Assembly: GCF_019308285.1 (NCBI RefSeq)
Contig: NZ_WWEM01000012.1
Coordinates: 233,568-297,567, forward strand
Direction of reading: 5' to 3'
Origin: Flavobacterium quisquiliarum
Lineage (GTDB): Bacteria > Bacteroidota > Bacteroidia > Flavobacteriales > Flavobacteriaceae
DNA: 64,000 nt
Shown: piece by piece, positions 44,099 through 53,476 of the stretch
Layout of the letters: each line of letters starts with the position of its first letter
Position numbering within the stretch: the stretch's first letter is position 1
Translations under genes and position numbers: made by a program
Notes under the pieces: model-generated
Seen by the model: the letters and a program-made list of their open reading frames with translations, nothing else
Told to the model about the DNA's origin: nothing
The model's database searches: none

Positions 44099-45772
44099 GT
44101 GCAAGAGAAAACAAAATCACATAGTTTTATATTTCCAAAAACTCCTACTGGAGTCGACGGATTAGACGAGATTACGGAAGGAGGATTTCCGCAAGGACGA
44201 CCAACCTTAATCTGCGGCGGCGCTGGATGCGGCAAAACATTATTATCGATGCAATTCCTTATTAAAGGGATCACAGAATATGACGAACCTGGAGTTTTCA
44301 TGTCTTTTGAAGAACCTTCGGACGATCTTACGCTAAATGTTAAATCATTAGGCTTTGATTTGGAACAGCTTAAAAAAGATAAAAAATTGGTTGTAGATCA
44401 TGTCCGTGTGGAAAGATCGGAAATTGAAGAAGCAGGCGAATATGATCTAGACGGCTTATTTATTCGTTTAGGACACGCCATCGATTCTATAAAAGCCACT
44501 CGTGTTGTATTGGATACCATTGAATCGCTGTTTGCTGGTTTGGACAATCAGGCTATTTTGCGAGCAGAATTACGAAGATTATTTCATTGGCTAAAAACCA
44601 AAGGCGTAACTGCCGTAATTACAGGAGAACGAGGTGAAGCAACCTTAACCCGTCAAGGTCTGGAAGAATATGTTTCGGACTGTGTAATCGTTCTCGATCA
44701 TCGTGTCATTGAACAGGTTTCGACCAGAAGACTTCGAATTGTAAAATACCGAGGTTCAACACATGGAACAAACGAATACCCGTTTTTAATTGATGAAGAT
44801 GGAATTTCGGTACTTCCAATTACTTCTTTGAAATTGGACAATGAAGTTTCCTCAGATATTATTTCTACAGGTGTTCCTGGACTCAACGAAATGTTTCATG
44901 GCGGCGGTTTTTATCGCGGCAGCAACATTTTGGTTTCTGGAACTGCGGGAACGGCTAAAACAACAGTTGCCTGTTATTTTGCCAATGAACAATGCGAAAA
45001 GAACGAAAGAACAATTTATTTCGCTTTTGAAGAATCTCCGCATCAATTGGTACGCAACATGAGATCAATCGGAATTGATCTGGAAAAACACATTAAGAAA
45101 GGCATTTTGCAAATTCATTCTTCCCGTCCGTCATTAAATGGTCTGGAACTGCATTTGCTTACGCTTAGAAAATTAATCAAAGAGTTTGAGCCTACTACTG
45201 TTATCATTGATCCGATTAGTAATCTGATTTCGGTAGGAAGCGAACATGAAGTCCGCTCTATGCTTGTTCGATTAATTGATATGCTGAAAGCCCATAATAT
45301 TACGGCCATGTTTACGTCTCTGAACAAACAGACGGATAATTTTAGACCAGATCTGGCAGAAGAATCGGTTTCATCGTTGGTCGATACCTGGATTACGGTT
45401 CGCGATATGGAAGGAATTGGCGAAAGAAACCGTGGTATTTTTATCATTAAAGCCCGCGGAATGGGACATTCTAACCAAGTAAGAGAATTTGTGATCACCA
45501 GTAACGGAATCGAATTACTAGATGTAGAATTAGGACCGCAGGGAATTTTAACGGGTGCCGCAAGACAGTCTTATCAATTCAAAAAAACCATGTCTGACAT
45601 TAAGCTTCAAAACGAAATCAGCAGAAAAGATAGGGAAATTGAACGTAAACGCAAAGTTCTTGAAGCTAATATTGAAGCTTTAAGAAATGAATTTGAATCG
45701 GCAGAAGAAGAACTGAGTATCCTAAAAGCAACAGAAGAATTGCAGGAAAAACTGTCTTCTAAGAAAAAGTAA
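44099..45772 (+). CDS. kaiC: KaiC-family double-domain ATPase
   Basis: 557 residues from a GTG start. Two RecA-like domains. CI (about 12-245) has Walker A GGAGCGKT (40-47) and the catalytic Glu pair in FEEPSDD (71-72). CII (about 255-490) has GTAGTAKT (281-288), with Ala instead of the last Gly of Walker A, and FEESPHQ (311-312). At the position of the cyanobacterial phosphosites S431/T432 it has S425/S426 (SVSSLVDT). A charged coiled coil (about 498-557) replaces the usual tail. The role in non-cyanobacteria is probably stress signalling and not a clock. First gene of an operon with two KaiB-like genes, a kinase and a receiver. Confidence 0.92.
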   Translation: MQEKTKSHSFIFPKTPTGVDGLDEITEGGFPQGRPTLICGGAGCGKTLLSMQFLIKGITEYDEPGVFMSFEEPSDDLTLNVKSLGFDLEQLKKDKKLVVDHVRVERSEIEEAGEYDLDGLFIRLGHAIDSIKATRVVLDTIESLFAGLDNQAILRAELRRLFHWLKTKGVTAVITGERGEATLTRQGLEEYVSDCVIVLDHRVIEQVSTRRLRIVKYRGSTHGTNEYPFLIDEDGISVLPITSLKLDNEVSSDIISTGVPGLNEMFHGGGFYRGSNILVSGTAGTAKTTVACYFANEQCEKNERTIYFAFEESPHQLVRNMRSIGIDLEKHIKKGILQIHSSRPSLNGLELHLLTLRKLIKEFEPTTVIIDPISNLISVGSEHEVRSMLVRLIDMLKAHNITAMFTSLNKQTDNFRPDLAEESVSSLVDTWITVRDMEGIGERNRGIFIIKARGMGHSNQVREFVITSNGIELLDVELGPQGILTGAARQSYQFKKTMSDIKLQNEISRKDREIERKRKVLEANIEALRNEFESAEEELSILKATEELQEKLSSKKK

Positions 45773-45777
45773 ACAAA

Positions 45778-46071
45778 ATGAAAAAAGAAATAGCCGAATG
45801 GCAATTATTGCTTTATATCGCAGGGCAAACGCCAAAATCGATCAAGGCGCTCGAAAACATAAAGAAATATGCCGAGGAACATTTAAAAGGAAAATACAGC
45901 ATCGAGATTATCGATTTGCTGAAGAATCCGCAATTGGCAGAAGGCGATCAGATTTTGGCCGTACCTACTTTGGTGCGCAAATTTCCTGAGCCTATCCGTA
46001 AAATCATAGGTGACCTTTCTAATGAAGAGAGAGTACTTGTAGGTCTTAATATTAAACCTATAAAATCTTAA
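45778..46071 (+). CDS. kaiB: KaiB-like protein 1
   Basis: 97 residues of the KaiB thioredoxin-like fold: [20 protein letters not shown] at the start, [22 protein letters not shown] in the middle with the cis-Pro-like VPTL, and [13 protein letters not shown] at the end. It should bind the CI ring of KaiC. Starts 5 bases after kaiC and 3 bases before the second KaiB-like gene. Confidence 0.92.
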   Translation: MKKEIAEWQLLLYIAGQTPKSIKALENIKKYAEEHLKGKYSIEIIDLLKNPQLAEGDQILAVPTLVRKFPEPIRKIIGDLSNEERVLVGLNIKPIKS

Positions 46072-46074
46072 ATC

Positions 46075-46374
46075 ATGGAAGATTCATCTGATGGCACAAG
46101 TACAACCAAACATAAGTTTAAACTTTTTGTTTCAGGTATGTCTGTTAAATCAGGACATGCAATCGAAAACTTACGCAAAATCTGCGATACCTATCTTAAA
46201 AACAATTATGAATTAGAGATTGTTGATATCAGTCGTGATAAGGAACAAGCTGTAATTCATCAAATTGTAGCCATTCCGACATTGATAAAAACACAGCCAG
46301 AACCCAAAAGGATTATTCTGGGCGATTTATCAGACAAAGAAAAAGTATTATATATACTTAATTTAAGCCAGTAA
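46075..46374 (+). CDS. KaiB-like protein 2
   Basis: 99 residues with the same fold (FKLFVSGMSVKSGHAIENLR, HQIVAIPTLIKTQPEPKRII, GDLSDKEKVLYIL) but an extra polar N-terminus of about 13 residues and moderate sequence divergence from the first copy. Two unlike KaiB proteins with one KaiC suggest different partners or switching states. The kinase gene starts one base after its stop. Confidence 0.9.
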   Translation: MEDSSDGTSTTKHKFKLFVSGMSVKSGHAIENLRKICDTYLKNNYELEIVDISRDKEQAVIHQIVAIPTLIKTQPEPKRIILGDLSDKEKVLYILNLSQ

Positions 46375-46375
46375 T

Positions 46376-47632
46376 TTGAAGGAGAATAAAAAAGATATAG
46401 CCGATTTATTAGCAGAAATTGAATCATTAAAGGAAGAACTTTATGAATCAAACAGCATTGTTAATGCCATAAAACAAGGAGATGTCGATGCGCTTGTGGT
46501 AAGTAGTAACGGAGTTCCCGAGATTTATTCTCTGGAAACTGCCGATTACACCTATCGTCTTCTTATTGAAAAATTTGGACAGGGCGCATTAAGCATTACC
46601 AGAAAAGGACTTATATTGTATTGTAACGAGCAGTTTTCAAAATTAGTTGGCCTTCCTTCAGAGAAGATAATAGGAAATTATCTTAATGAATATTTTGACA
46701 ACCCGGAACAATTTGCTTCTTTAATTGAAGCGCTTCGATATGGCATTACCAAACATGAAATTCTTTTAAAATCGGAAAACGAAAAAAAAACTTTTCCAGC
46801 TTATATTGCCTTAACTGACCTTGAACCTGCCGTAGAAGCAATTGGTATTGTAATTACAGATTTGACGGAAAAGAAAAAGCACGAAGAAGCTTTAATTCGC
46901 CATCAGAAAGAATTAGAAGAGAAAATACATGAGTTAAATAAAACCAATCGCAATCTGGAAGAATTTATTCATGTGATCTCGCACGATTTGAAAGAACCGT
47001 TGCGGAAAATCGTCATGAATACCAGCAGAATTGACGGAAGTTATTTTAAAGAAGCCGATGCAAAAGCCATAAACGTGATGAAATTATCGGCCTTACGTTT
47101 GAATTCGCTTGTCGATGATTTGGTTCAATATTCCTCACACACGGCGCAGGAAGAACGTACTGAAATAAATCTGGAAACTATAATTGCTCAGGTTATTGAA
47201 GATTTTGAAGTTGTAATAGCAGATAAAAAAGCACATATCAAAACTGGAAAACTACCCATAATTAAGGCTTCCAGAGTACAGATGAGACAGCTTTTTTCGA
47301 ATCTTATTTCAAATGCGATCAAATACAGCAAAGCAAATATTGCTCCCATAATAGAAATTTTGCAGGAAGAAAATTTAGATGCTGAAATACCAAATCAAAA
47401 TGCTAAATTTGTAAAAGTGCAGATTAAAGACAATGGTATTGGAATGGAAGAAAACCACTTGCTTAAAATCTTTATCATTTTTCAGCGTCTGCATGCCCGA
47501 AATGAATATTCAGGAAACGGTATTGGTCTCGCGATCTGTAAAAAGATAATGGAAAACCATTCTGGAAACATTACCGTTGAAAGCACATTGAACGAGGGCA
47601 CAACATTTAATCTTTACTTCCCAATCGTATAA
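46376..47632 (+). CDS. PAS-domain soluble histidine kinase
   Basis: 418 residues, read from a TTG one base after the upstream stop; no nearer ATG gives the conserved N-terminus. A coiled-coil start (1-35) is followed by a PAS domain (about 58-165), a linking helix, the HisKA motif EEFIHVISHDLKEPLRKIV with H203, and HATPase (IKDNGIGMEENHLLKIF, GNGIGLAICKKI). No membrane helices, so it is cytoplasmic. Placed between KaiB and a lone receiver gene it is the likely output or input kinase of this Kai module, comparable in position to SasA-like partners but with PAS instead of a KaiB-like domain. Confidence 0.9.
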   Translation: MKENKKDIADLLAEIESLKEELYESNSIVNAIKQGDVDALVVSSNGVPEIYSLETADYTYRLLIEKFGQGALSITRKGLILYCNEQFSKLVGLPSEKIIGNYLNEYFDNPEQFASLIEALRYGITKHEILLKSENEKKTFPAYIALTDLEPAVEAIGIVITDLTEKKKHEEALIRHQKELEEKIHELNKTNRNLEEFIHVISHDLKEPLRKIVMNTSRIDGSYFKEADAKAINVMKLSALRLNSLVDDLVQYSSHTAQEERTEINLETIIAQVIEDFEVVIADKKAHIKTGKLPIIKASRVQMRQLFSNLISNAIKYSKANIAPIIEILQEENLDAEIPNQNAKFVKVQIKDNGIGMEENHLLKIFIIFQRLHARNEYSGNGIGLAICKKIMENHSGNITVESTLNEGTTFNLYFPIV

Positions 47633-47633
47633 A

Positions 47634-48038
47634 ATGCCACAAAAATACAACTTACATATCATAATTGCCGAAGATGACATGGACGACGCCGATGTTATCA
47701 CAGAAACTTTTACCAATAATCCCAATTTCAGCAAAGTCAGCCTTGTTGCCAATGGCGAAGAACTGCTTACTTATCTTAAAAATCCTTCAAACGAAAATCC
47801 CGACGTTATTCTTACAGATATCAATATGCCCATTATTGACGGTATTGAAGCTTTACAAGAAATCCTTAATACTAATGAATTAAAAAACATTCCATGTTTT
47901 GTGTATTCAACGAGCATTAATCCATCTTACAAAGAAAAATGTGATGATCTGGGTGTAAAAGCGTATCTGATTAAACCGTATTCTTTTGAAGCTTTCGCTG
48001 AAATTCCGAAAACTATTTTAAGTATTATTGAAGCGTAA
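47634..48038 (+). CDS. Single-domain response regulator (Rcp1/CheY-like)
   Basis: 134 residues: receiver only. Acidic pocket E13/D14/D15, phosphoacceptor D62 (VILTDINMPIIDG), switch Thr/Ser in VYSTSINPSY and Lys in LIKPYSF. Starts one base after the kinase stop. No DNA-binding or enzymatic output domain, so it acts by protein contact or as a phosphate relay. Last gene of the operon. Confidence 0.92.
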   Translation: MPQKYNLHIIIAEDDMDDADVITETFTNNPNFSKVSLVANGEELLTYLKNPSNENPDVILTDINMPIIDGIEALQEILNTNELKNIPCFVYSTSINPSYKEKCDDLGVKAYLIKPYSFEAFAEIPKTILSIIEA

Positions 48039-48085
48039 ATTTGTTTCAAGTCCTGAAATAACTTTTCTCTCATTATTTTAAAATT

Positions 48086-48106
48086 ATGGTATAACTTTGT
48101 AACCAG
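48086..48106. promoter_or_regulatory. Candidate HxlR operator overlapping the promoter of its own gene
   Basis: Identical 21 bases to 43815-43835 (core GGTATAACTTTGTAACC). Inside it TAACTTTG (48092-48099) is a perfect -7 element for the HxlR gene, 35 bases from its ATG, so binding would repress its own synthesis. Confidence 0.65.
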
Positions 48107-48133
48107 AATATTTTAAATTAATGCTGTTTTGTT

Positions 48134-48469
48134 ATGGAAAGAAATCAGAAAGAAGAAGTACAGGCGCTTCAGGACACTTTACATGTTTTAGGCGGTAAAT
48201 GGCGATTACCGATTATAAACTCCATTTGCAACGGAAACAATCGTTTCAGGGAAATTGAACGTAGTATTCCCGGAATTACAACGCGCATGCTTTCGAGAGA
48301 ATTGAAAGAAATGGAACTCAATATGCTCATTAAAAGAACCGAAGACCGCGATGCTGAAATTCAAGTTAAATACGAATCAACACCATATTGTAAATCTTTT
48401 GCTCCTGTAATTGAAGAAATGATAAAATGGGGAAAATCGCACCGAAAAGAGATTATTCGAAACTCTTAA
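48134..48469 (+). CDS. HxlR-family winged-helix regulator
   Basis: 111 residues with the HxlR pattern LHVLGGKWRLPIINSICNGN, RFREIERSIPGITTRMLSREL and MLIKRTEDRDAEIQVKYESTPYCKSFAPVIEEM (shown as parts). A single Cys (C29, SICNG) and C66-like later Cys could sense electrophiles, as in other family members. Probably autoregulated and controlling the SDR gene at 43029 through the shared 21-base site. Confidence 0.92.
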   Translation: MERNQKEEVQALQDTLHVLGGKWRLPIINSICNGNNRFREIERSIPGITTRMLSRELKEMELNMLIKRTEDRDAEIQVKYESTPYCKSFAPVIEEMIKWGKSHRKEIIRNS

Positions 48470-48477
48470 AATATTGT

Positions 48478-48560
48478 CCCGCAGATTTTGCAGATTTCGC
48501 AGATTATACAAGTCAAAAAAAAACTGCTTGATCAGCTAAATCTGCGGGAGAAATACGCAT
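48478..48560. repeat. Inverted repeat of the cccgcagatt family
   Basis: cccgcagattttgcagattt at its left end is mirrored by gctaaatctgcgggag at its right end, forming a hairpin. It is the same family as 54241-54308. Confidence 0.65.
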
Positions 48561-48734
48561 AGCCTAAATAAAAAAATTAGCACCGAAATTAAATCATCCA
48601 GAACTCTTAACAGCACAACAACATTTTGACTAAAGAATAATAAAAGCATAATGTAAAAAACTTAAAAAGTGCTTAAAAATGTAGTTTTTTATGATTTTTA
48701 GCTATAAAAGCCCTATCTTACAGAAAAGACAAAA

Positions 48735-48758
48735 GCCGATTCTGTTGGCCCTATCGGC
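48735..48758 (+). other. Small hairpin upstream of the antiporter gene
   Basis: GCCGAT (48735-48740) pairs with ATCGGC (48753-48758) about 32 bases before the ATG of the Ca2+/H+ antiporter gene. Possibly part of the leader; no known riboswitch recognised. Confidence 0.3.
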
Positions 48759-48790
48759 ATTATTGCTATCAATTTTAAAAACTACAAAAA

Positions 48791-49867
48791 ATGAAACAAT
48801 TATTACAGTGGACCATCATTATCCCGATCCTCTCGTGGGTTCTCCTATTTACAGGACTGATAAAAGATAGCAGTGTTTTTCAAATTGCTGCGAGTATATT
48901 GCTTATTCTTAGTGTAATGTCAGCCGTTCATCATTCTGAAATCATTGCAGAACGTGTGGGAGAACCTTACGGAACCATAATTTTGGCTATTTCTATTACT
49001 GTAATCGAAGTTTCTATAATTGTCTCTTTAATGCTTTCTGAAGGATCAGAAGCTGCTTCTTTAGCCAGAGATACAGTTTATGCGGCCACAATGCTGATTC
49101 TAAATGGTATTATCGGATTGTGTCTTCTTATTGGAAGCATCAAACATTATGAACAGAATTTTTCGACTTCTTCTGTAACCATTGGCTTAGTTTCTTTGAT
49201 TTCGATTATTGTCTTCACTTTAGTGTTTCCTACATTTACCGAAAGTGTTCACGGTTCTTATTATTCAACACCTCAATTAATCTTTGCTTCTATTGCCTGT
49301 CTGGTTATTTACGGCTCTTTTTTATTCGCACAGACAAAAGGTTACCGTCAATATTTTTTGACAAATGGAACGAATGAAGATGAATCCAAAACACATCCAA
49401 TCGAAATCAATAATAAAACATTTTATACCAGTCTTGTTTTTCTTTTAGTCAGTTTAGGAATTGTCGTTTTGTTAGCCAAAACGCTCTCGCCTACAATTGA
49501 AACTATTATTATAGGCTATAATCTTCCAAAATCATTAGTTGGTGTTATTATCGCGATTATCATTTTATTACCCGAAGCGATTGCAGCTATTATTGCGGCC
49601 AGAAAAAACAGATTACAGACGAGTTTAAACTTAGCTTTAGGTTCTGCCCTAGCCAGTATCGGATTAACAATTCCGAGTGTCGCTGCAGTTTGTATTATTA
49701 TGGGAATGCCGATTGTTTTGGGACTCGATATTAAATCGATTGTGCTTTTGGCTTTGTCTGTTTTTACGGTAATGCTTTCTCTCAGCAAAGGAAAATCGAA
49801 TATTGTTTATGGCGTTGTGCTTTTAGTGAATTTGTTTGCTTTTATGTTTTTGATGATTTATCCTTAA
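48791..49867 (+). CDS. Calcium/proton antiporter (CaCA superfamily, ChaA-like)
   Basis: 358 residues, about 11 predicted membrane helices. The two alpha-repeats each hold the ion-binding Glu: EPYGTIILAISITVIEVSII (E77 region) in the first half and IAIIILLPEAIAAIIAARKN with GSALASIGLTIPSV in the second. A polar loop with acidic residues (TNGTNEDESKTH) separates the halves. It should export Ca2+ or Na+/K+ against protons in the inner membrane. Stands alone between repeat-rich spacers. Confidence 0.9.
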   Translation: MKQLLQWTIIIPILSWVLLFTGLIKDSSVFQIAASILLILSVMSAVHHSEIIAERVGEPYGTIILAISITVIEVSIIVSLMLSEGSEAASLARDTVYAATMLILNGIIGLCLLIGSIKHYEQNFSTSSVTIGLVSLISIIVFTLVFPTFTESVHGSYYSTPQLIFASIACLVIYGSFLFAQTKGYRQYFLTNGTNEDESKTHPIEINNKTFYTSLVFLLVSLGIVVLLAKTLSPTIETIIIGYNLPKSLVGVIIAIIILLPEAIAAIIAARKNRLQTSLNLALGSALASIGLTIPSVAAVCIIMGMPIVLGLDIKSIVLLALSVFTVMLSLSKGKSNIVYGVVLLVNLFAFMFLMIYP

Positions 49868-50495
49868 ATTTTGTGTTAAACACATAGAAACATAGAATTT
49901 ATCTTCTGTTTATATAAAAACAGAATGCAGAAAGAAACTAGTTTCTAACACATAGCTTTGCGATTGTGTTCAACACACAGCTATGTTATTTATTAAAAAT
50001 GAAATACCTTTTTTTAAGCGTTCTAAAAAGCTATGTCTCTATGTGTTTAAAAAATATGCAGCACGAATTCAACTTTGTCAAAGTTCGAAACCAAAAGTGT
50101 AAGAAACTTTGACAAAGTTTAAGGCAATTGGGATAAACACATATAGCTATGTTATTTATTGAAAATGAAATGCCTTTTTAAGCGTTCCAAAAAACTATGT
50201 CTCTATGTGTTTAAAAAATTAGTATACCATTTTTAATTACAACGATATAGTTCAAAAACAGCCTTATAAGTGTGTTTTCAACACCTATAAAGTATCACAA
50301 TAAAGACCAAAAGTGAACGATTTTACCCCTTATTTTTCAGCATTTTTCTCTAACTTAGCGCTCTACATTTTGAAATGTAAGATTAAAATAAACTTTGTTT
50401 TGCTGCAAAACATTGAATGAAAAAGAATTACCATACTTTCTCTTACTTTTTTGCTGCTAAAACATTTCTTCTAATAATTTAGTTAATTGAAAACT
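49868..50495. repeat. Spacer with a long direct repeat
   Basis: No gene. The stretch beginning agctatgttatttatt and ending gtctctatgtgtttaaaaaa occurs at about 49979-50050 and again, with few changes, at about 50148-50220; between them is gtcaaagttcgaaa ... aactttgacaaagttt, related to the palindrome at 42733. The left word aaacacatagaaacatag also mirrors ctatgtctctatgtgttt, so each unit can fold back. Confidence 0.6.
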
Positions 50496-51905
50496 ATGAG
50501 CAAATTTGATTTTGGAATTGTAGGACTCGGTGTAATGGGCCGTAACTTACTTTTAAATATCGCCAGCCATAACTTTGCGGCTGCAGGTTTAGACTTAGAC
50601 ACAGAAAAAGTCAACTCTCTTCAACAAGAAGCCGATGCCAATCACACTATTGAAGCTACTACAGATGTAAAACATTTTGTAGAGCTTATGCAGCAGCCAA
50701 GAGCAATTATGTTATTGGTTCCTGCAGGAAAACCAGTTGACAGCGCTATTGCAAGCTTACTGCCTCACTTAGATAAAGGAGACATTATAATTGACGGTGG
50801 AAATACTTTTTTTACAGATACAGACAGAAGATTCTTAGAATTGTCTGAAAAAGGAATCCACTTCTTTGGAATGGGAATTTCGGGCGGTGAAAAAGGAGCT
50901 CGTTTTGGTCCTGCTATGATGCCAGGCGGCGATCAAAAAGCGTATGAAAGACTTCGTCCAATTTTTGAAGCGATCGCAGCAAAAGTTGAAGGTGAACCTT
51001 GTGTAGAATATCTAGGAAACGGTTCTGCTGGAAACTACGTAAAAATGGTTCATAACGGAATTGAATACGGAATCATGCAGTTAATTTCTGAGATTTATGA
51101 CTTAATGAAAAGAGGTTATAATTTGGATGATACTACGATTCAGAAAACTTTTGAAGAATGGAACCAAACAGATGATTTAAGATCCTATCTAATTGAAATC
51201 ACTGGAAAAATCCTTAAACAAGAAGATGCAGACGGAAGTCTTTTAATCAATAAAATTTCGGATTGGGCAAAATCAAAAGGAACAGGAAAATGGACTTCGC
51301 AAAACGCAATGGATCTACAAGTTCCAGTTCCAACTATCGATGCTGCAGTTAACATGCGCGATATGTCTAAAACGAAACCAGAAAGAATTGAAGCAGCTCA
51401 AAAATTAGTTTGGAATGCCAATACAGCTGACATAAATGCAAGCGAAGCCATTGCGGCTTTAAAATCGGCTTTATACTTTTCTATCGTTGTAACTTATGCT
51501 CAAGGTTTAGCACAGCTTCACACGGCTTCTAAAGAATACAACTACGGATTAAATCTAGAAACTGTTGCCAAAATCTGGCGTGGCGGATGCATCATTCGTG
51601 CCACTATTTTAGAAGATTTCAGAAAAGCATACGTAGCAAAATCAGATTTACCAAACTTGCTTTTAGATAATGGAATAGCTTCAAAATTAACCCAAAACCA
51701 AGCTGGAATGCGTGCTGTAATTCAGTTTGCAGTTCAAAAAGGAATTCCTGCTTCGGGATTAATGAATTCGCTGGCTTATTTTGATGCTTACAGATCTGCT
51801 AATCTGCCAACAAATTTAATTCAGGCACAACGTGATTTCTTCGGGGCGCATACCTACGAACGTATTGATGCAGAAGGTGTTTTCCACACCCAATGGGCTG
51901 AATAA
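50496..51905 (+). CDS. gnd: 6-phosphogluconate dehydrogenase, decarboxylating
   Basis: 469 residues from the ATG at 50496; a TTG three codons upstream is unlikely. N-terminal Rossmann loop GIVGLGVMGRNLLLNI; substrate segments GGEKGARFGPAMMPGG and KMVHNGIEYGIMQLI contain the catalytic Lys and the conserved HNGIEY. The C-terminal tail (DFFGAHTYERIDAEGVFHTQW) is complete. Converts 6-phosphogluconate to ribulose 5-phosphate with NADP reduction in the cytoplasm. First of three pentose phosphate genes. Confidence 0.97.
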   Translation: MSKFDFGIVGLGVMGRNLLLNIASHNFAAAGLDLDTEKVNSLQQEADANHTIEATTDVKHFVELMQQPRAIMLLVPAGKPVDSAIASLLPHLDKGDIIIDGGNTFFTDTDRRFLELSEKGIHFFGMGISGGEKGARFGPAMMPGGDQKAYERLRPIFEAIAAKVEGEPCVEYLGNGSAGNYVKMVHNGIEYGIMQLISEIYDLMKRGYNLDDTTIQKTFEEWNQTDDLRSYLIEITGKILKQEDADGSLLINKISDWAKSKGTGKWTSQNAMDLQVPVPTIDAAVNMRDMSKTKPERIEAAQKLVWNANTADINASEAIAALKSALYFSIVVTYAQGLAQLHTASKEYNYGLNLETVAKIWRGGCIIRATILEDFRKAYVAKSDLPNLLLDNGIASKLTQNQAGMRAVIQFAVQKGIPASGLMNSLAYFDAYRSANLPTNLIQAQRDFFGAHTYERIDAEGVFHTQWAE

Positions 51906-51934
51906 CAAAAACTAAAACAACACAACCACACAAA

Positions 51935-53476
51935 ATGACTAAGAATAAAACAATAAATCCAACGATTATCGTAATTTTTGGAGGAACCGGAGATCTGGCG
52001 AAGAGAAAGCTCTTTCCCGCATTTCAAAATCTGTACCTCGACGGACGTATGTCTGAGAAGTTTCAGATTATCGCTTTGGGTAGAGCCCAAAAAAGCGATG
52101 AGGAATTCCGCTCTTACGTTTTAGAAAACCTGAATACTTTTTCTAGAAAAAAAGGACTTTCGGATGCAGAAACAGAAAAGTTTCTTAATCACATAACCTA
52201 TCACAGTCTTGATATAGACAAAGAAGAATCATACATTGGGTTAAACGAAAAAATCAACAATTTTGATCTGGCTTTTGGCGAACGTGCCAATCGTCTTTTC
52301 TATTTCTCGATTGCACCTTCATTTATCTCAACAATTTCAAGCAATATCAAGAAAATTGGCCTTGCGGCGAATGCCAAACAAGACCGTATTATTATTGAAA
52401 AACCTTTTGGTTATGACAAATCTTCTGCCATTGAATTGAACGAAATGCTTTCGCAGACTTTCAAAGAAGAGCAGATTTATAGAATCGACCATTATTTAGG
52501 AAAAGAAACGGTGCAGAATATTTTGGCTTTCCGTTTTGGAAATTCGATGTTTGAACCATTATGGAGCCGTAATTTTATTGATTTTGTACAGATTACTGTT
52601 GCAGAAGAAGTCGGCGTTGAAGAACGAGGCGGTTTTTATGAAGGTGTCGGTGCTTTAAAAGATATGATTCAGAACCATTTGTTTCAAATTTTATGTATGA
52701 CGGCTATGGAAGCTCCTGCCTCACTTGCAGCAGACGACATCAGAAACCGAAAAGCAGATGTTTTAAAATCAATTCGCCGCATCAAACCTGAAGAAGTAGA
52801 TCATTATATTGTAAGAGGTCAATACGATGCAGGAGAAATCAACGGAAAACCAGTTCCAGGTTACCGTCAAGATAAAGGAATTGCACCAGATTCTAATACA
52901 GAAACGTATGTGGCAATGAAAATTTATCTGGACAACTGGAGATGGCAGGGAATTCCGTTTTATTTACGTTCTGGAAAAAGAATGGAAGAAAAACAGTCTT
53001 CAATTATCATCCAATTTAAACCAGTACCGCATTCAGCATTCTCTTACGGAAAAGGTGGCATGACCCCAAACCGTTTGATTATCAATATTCAGCCGGCAAT
53101 GGATATTAAATTGCAGTTCATGACTAAAAAACCTGGTTTATCGATGTCTTTAAGACCAGCCGAAATGGTTTTTGATTATTTCGCCTGTTCAACCATGTCT
53201 CCAGAAGCTTATGAAACTTTATTGGCCGATGCTTTATTAGGCGATCCTACCCTATTTATGCGTTGGGATCAGGTTGAAGAAGCTTGGGACGCAATTGATA
53301 CGATTCAGCAGGTGTGGAAAACTACTCCTCCAGCCAATTTCCCAAATTATAAAGCGGGAAGCTGGGGACCAGAAGAAGCCGATGAATTATTGGCACGCCA
53401 GGGACACAAATGGATTCCGAACACACAAAACGTTAAAAAAGAAGAAGAAGTTTTAGATGGTACAGATATACAATAA
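51935..53476 (+). CDS. zwf: Glucose-6-phosphate 1-dehydrogenase
   Basis: 513 residues. Nucleotide loop IFGGTGDLAKRKLFP (15-29), active-site RIDHYLGKETV (183-193) with D185, H186 and K190, and EKPFGYD with the conserved Lys. Oxidises glucose 6-phosphate to the lactone with NADP reduction. It lies 29 bases after gnd and its last 20 bases overlap the pgl gene, so translation is coupled. Confidence 0.97.
   Translation: MTKNKTINPTIIVIFGGTGDLAKRKLFPAFQNLYLDGRMSEKFQIIALGRAQKSDEEFRSYVLENLNTFSRKKGLSDAETEKFLNHITYHSLDIDKEESYIGLNEKINNFDLAFGERANRLFYFSIAPSFISTISSNIKKIGLAANAKQDRIIIEKPFGYDKSSAIELNEMLSQTFKEEQIYRIDHYLGKETVQNILAFRFGNSMFEPLWSRNFIDFVQITVAEEVGVEERGGFYEGVGALKDMIQNHLFQILCMTAMEAPASLAADDIRNRKADVLKSIRRIKPEEVDHYIVRGQYDAGEINGKPVPGYRQDKGIAPDSNTETYVAMKIYLDNWRWQGIPFYLRSGKRMEEKQSSIIIQFKPVPHSAFSYGKGGMTPNRLIINIQPAMDIKLQFMTKKPGLSMSLRPAEMVFDYFACSTMSPEAYETLLADALLGDPTLFMRWDQVEEAWDAIDTIQQVWKTTPPANFPNYKAGSWGPEEADELLARQGHKWIPNTQNVKKEEEVLDGTDIQ

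Noticed and set aside
45115..45498. 127-residue minus-strand frame
   Set aside because: Antisense to the CII domain of KaiC with no features of its own.
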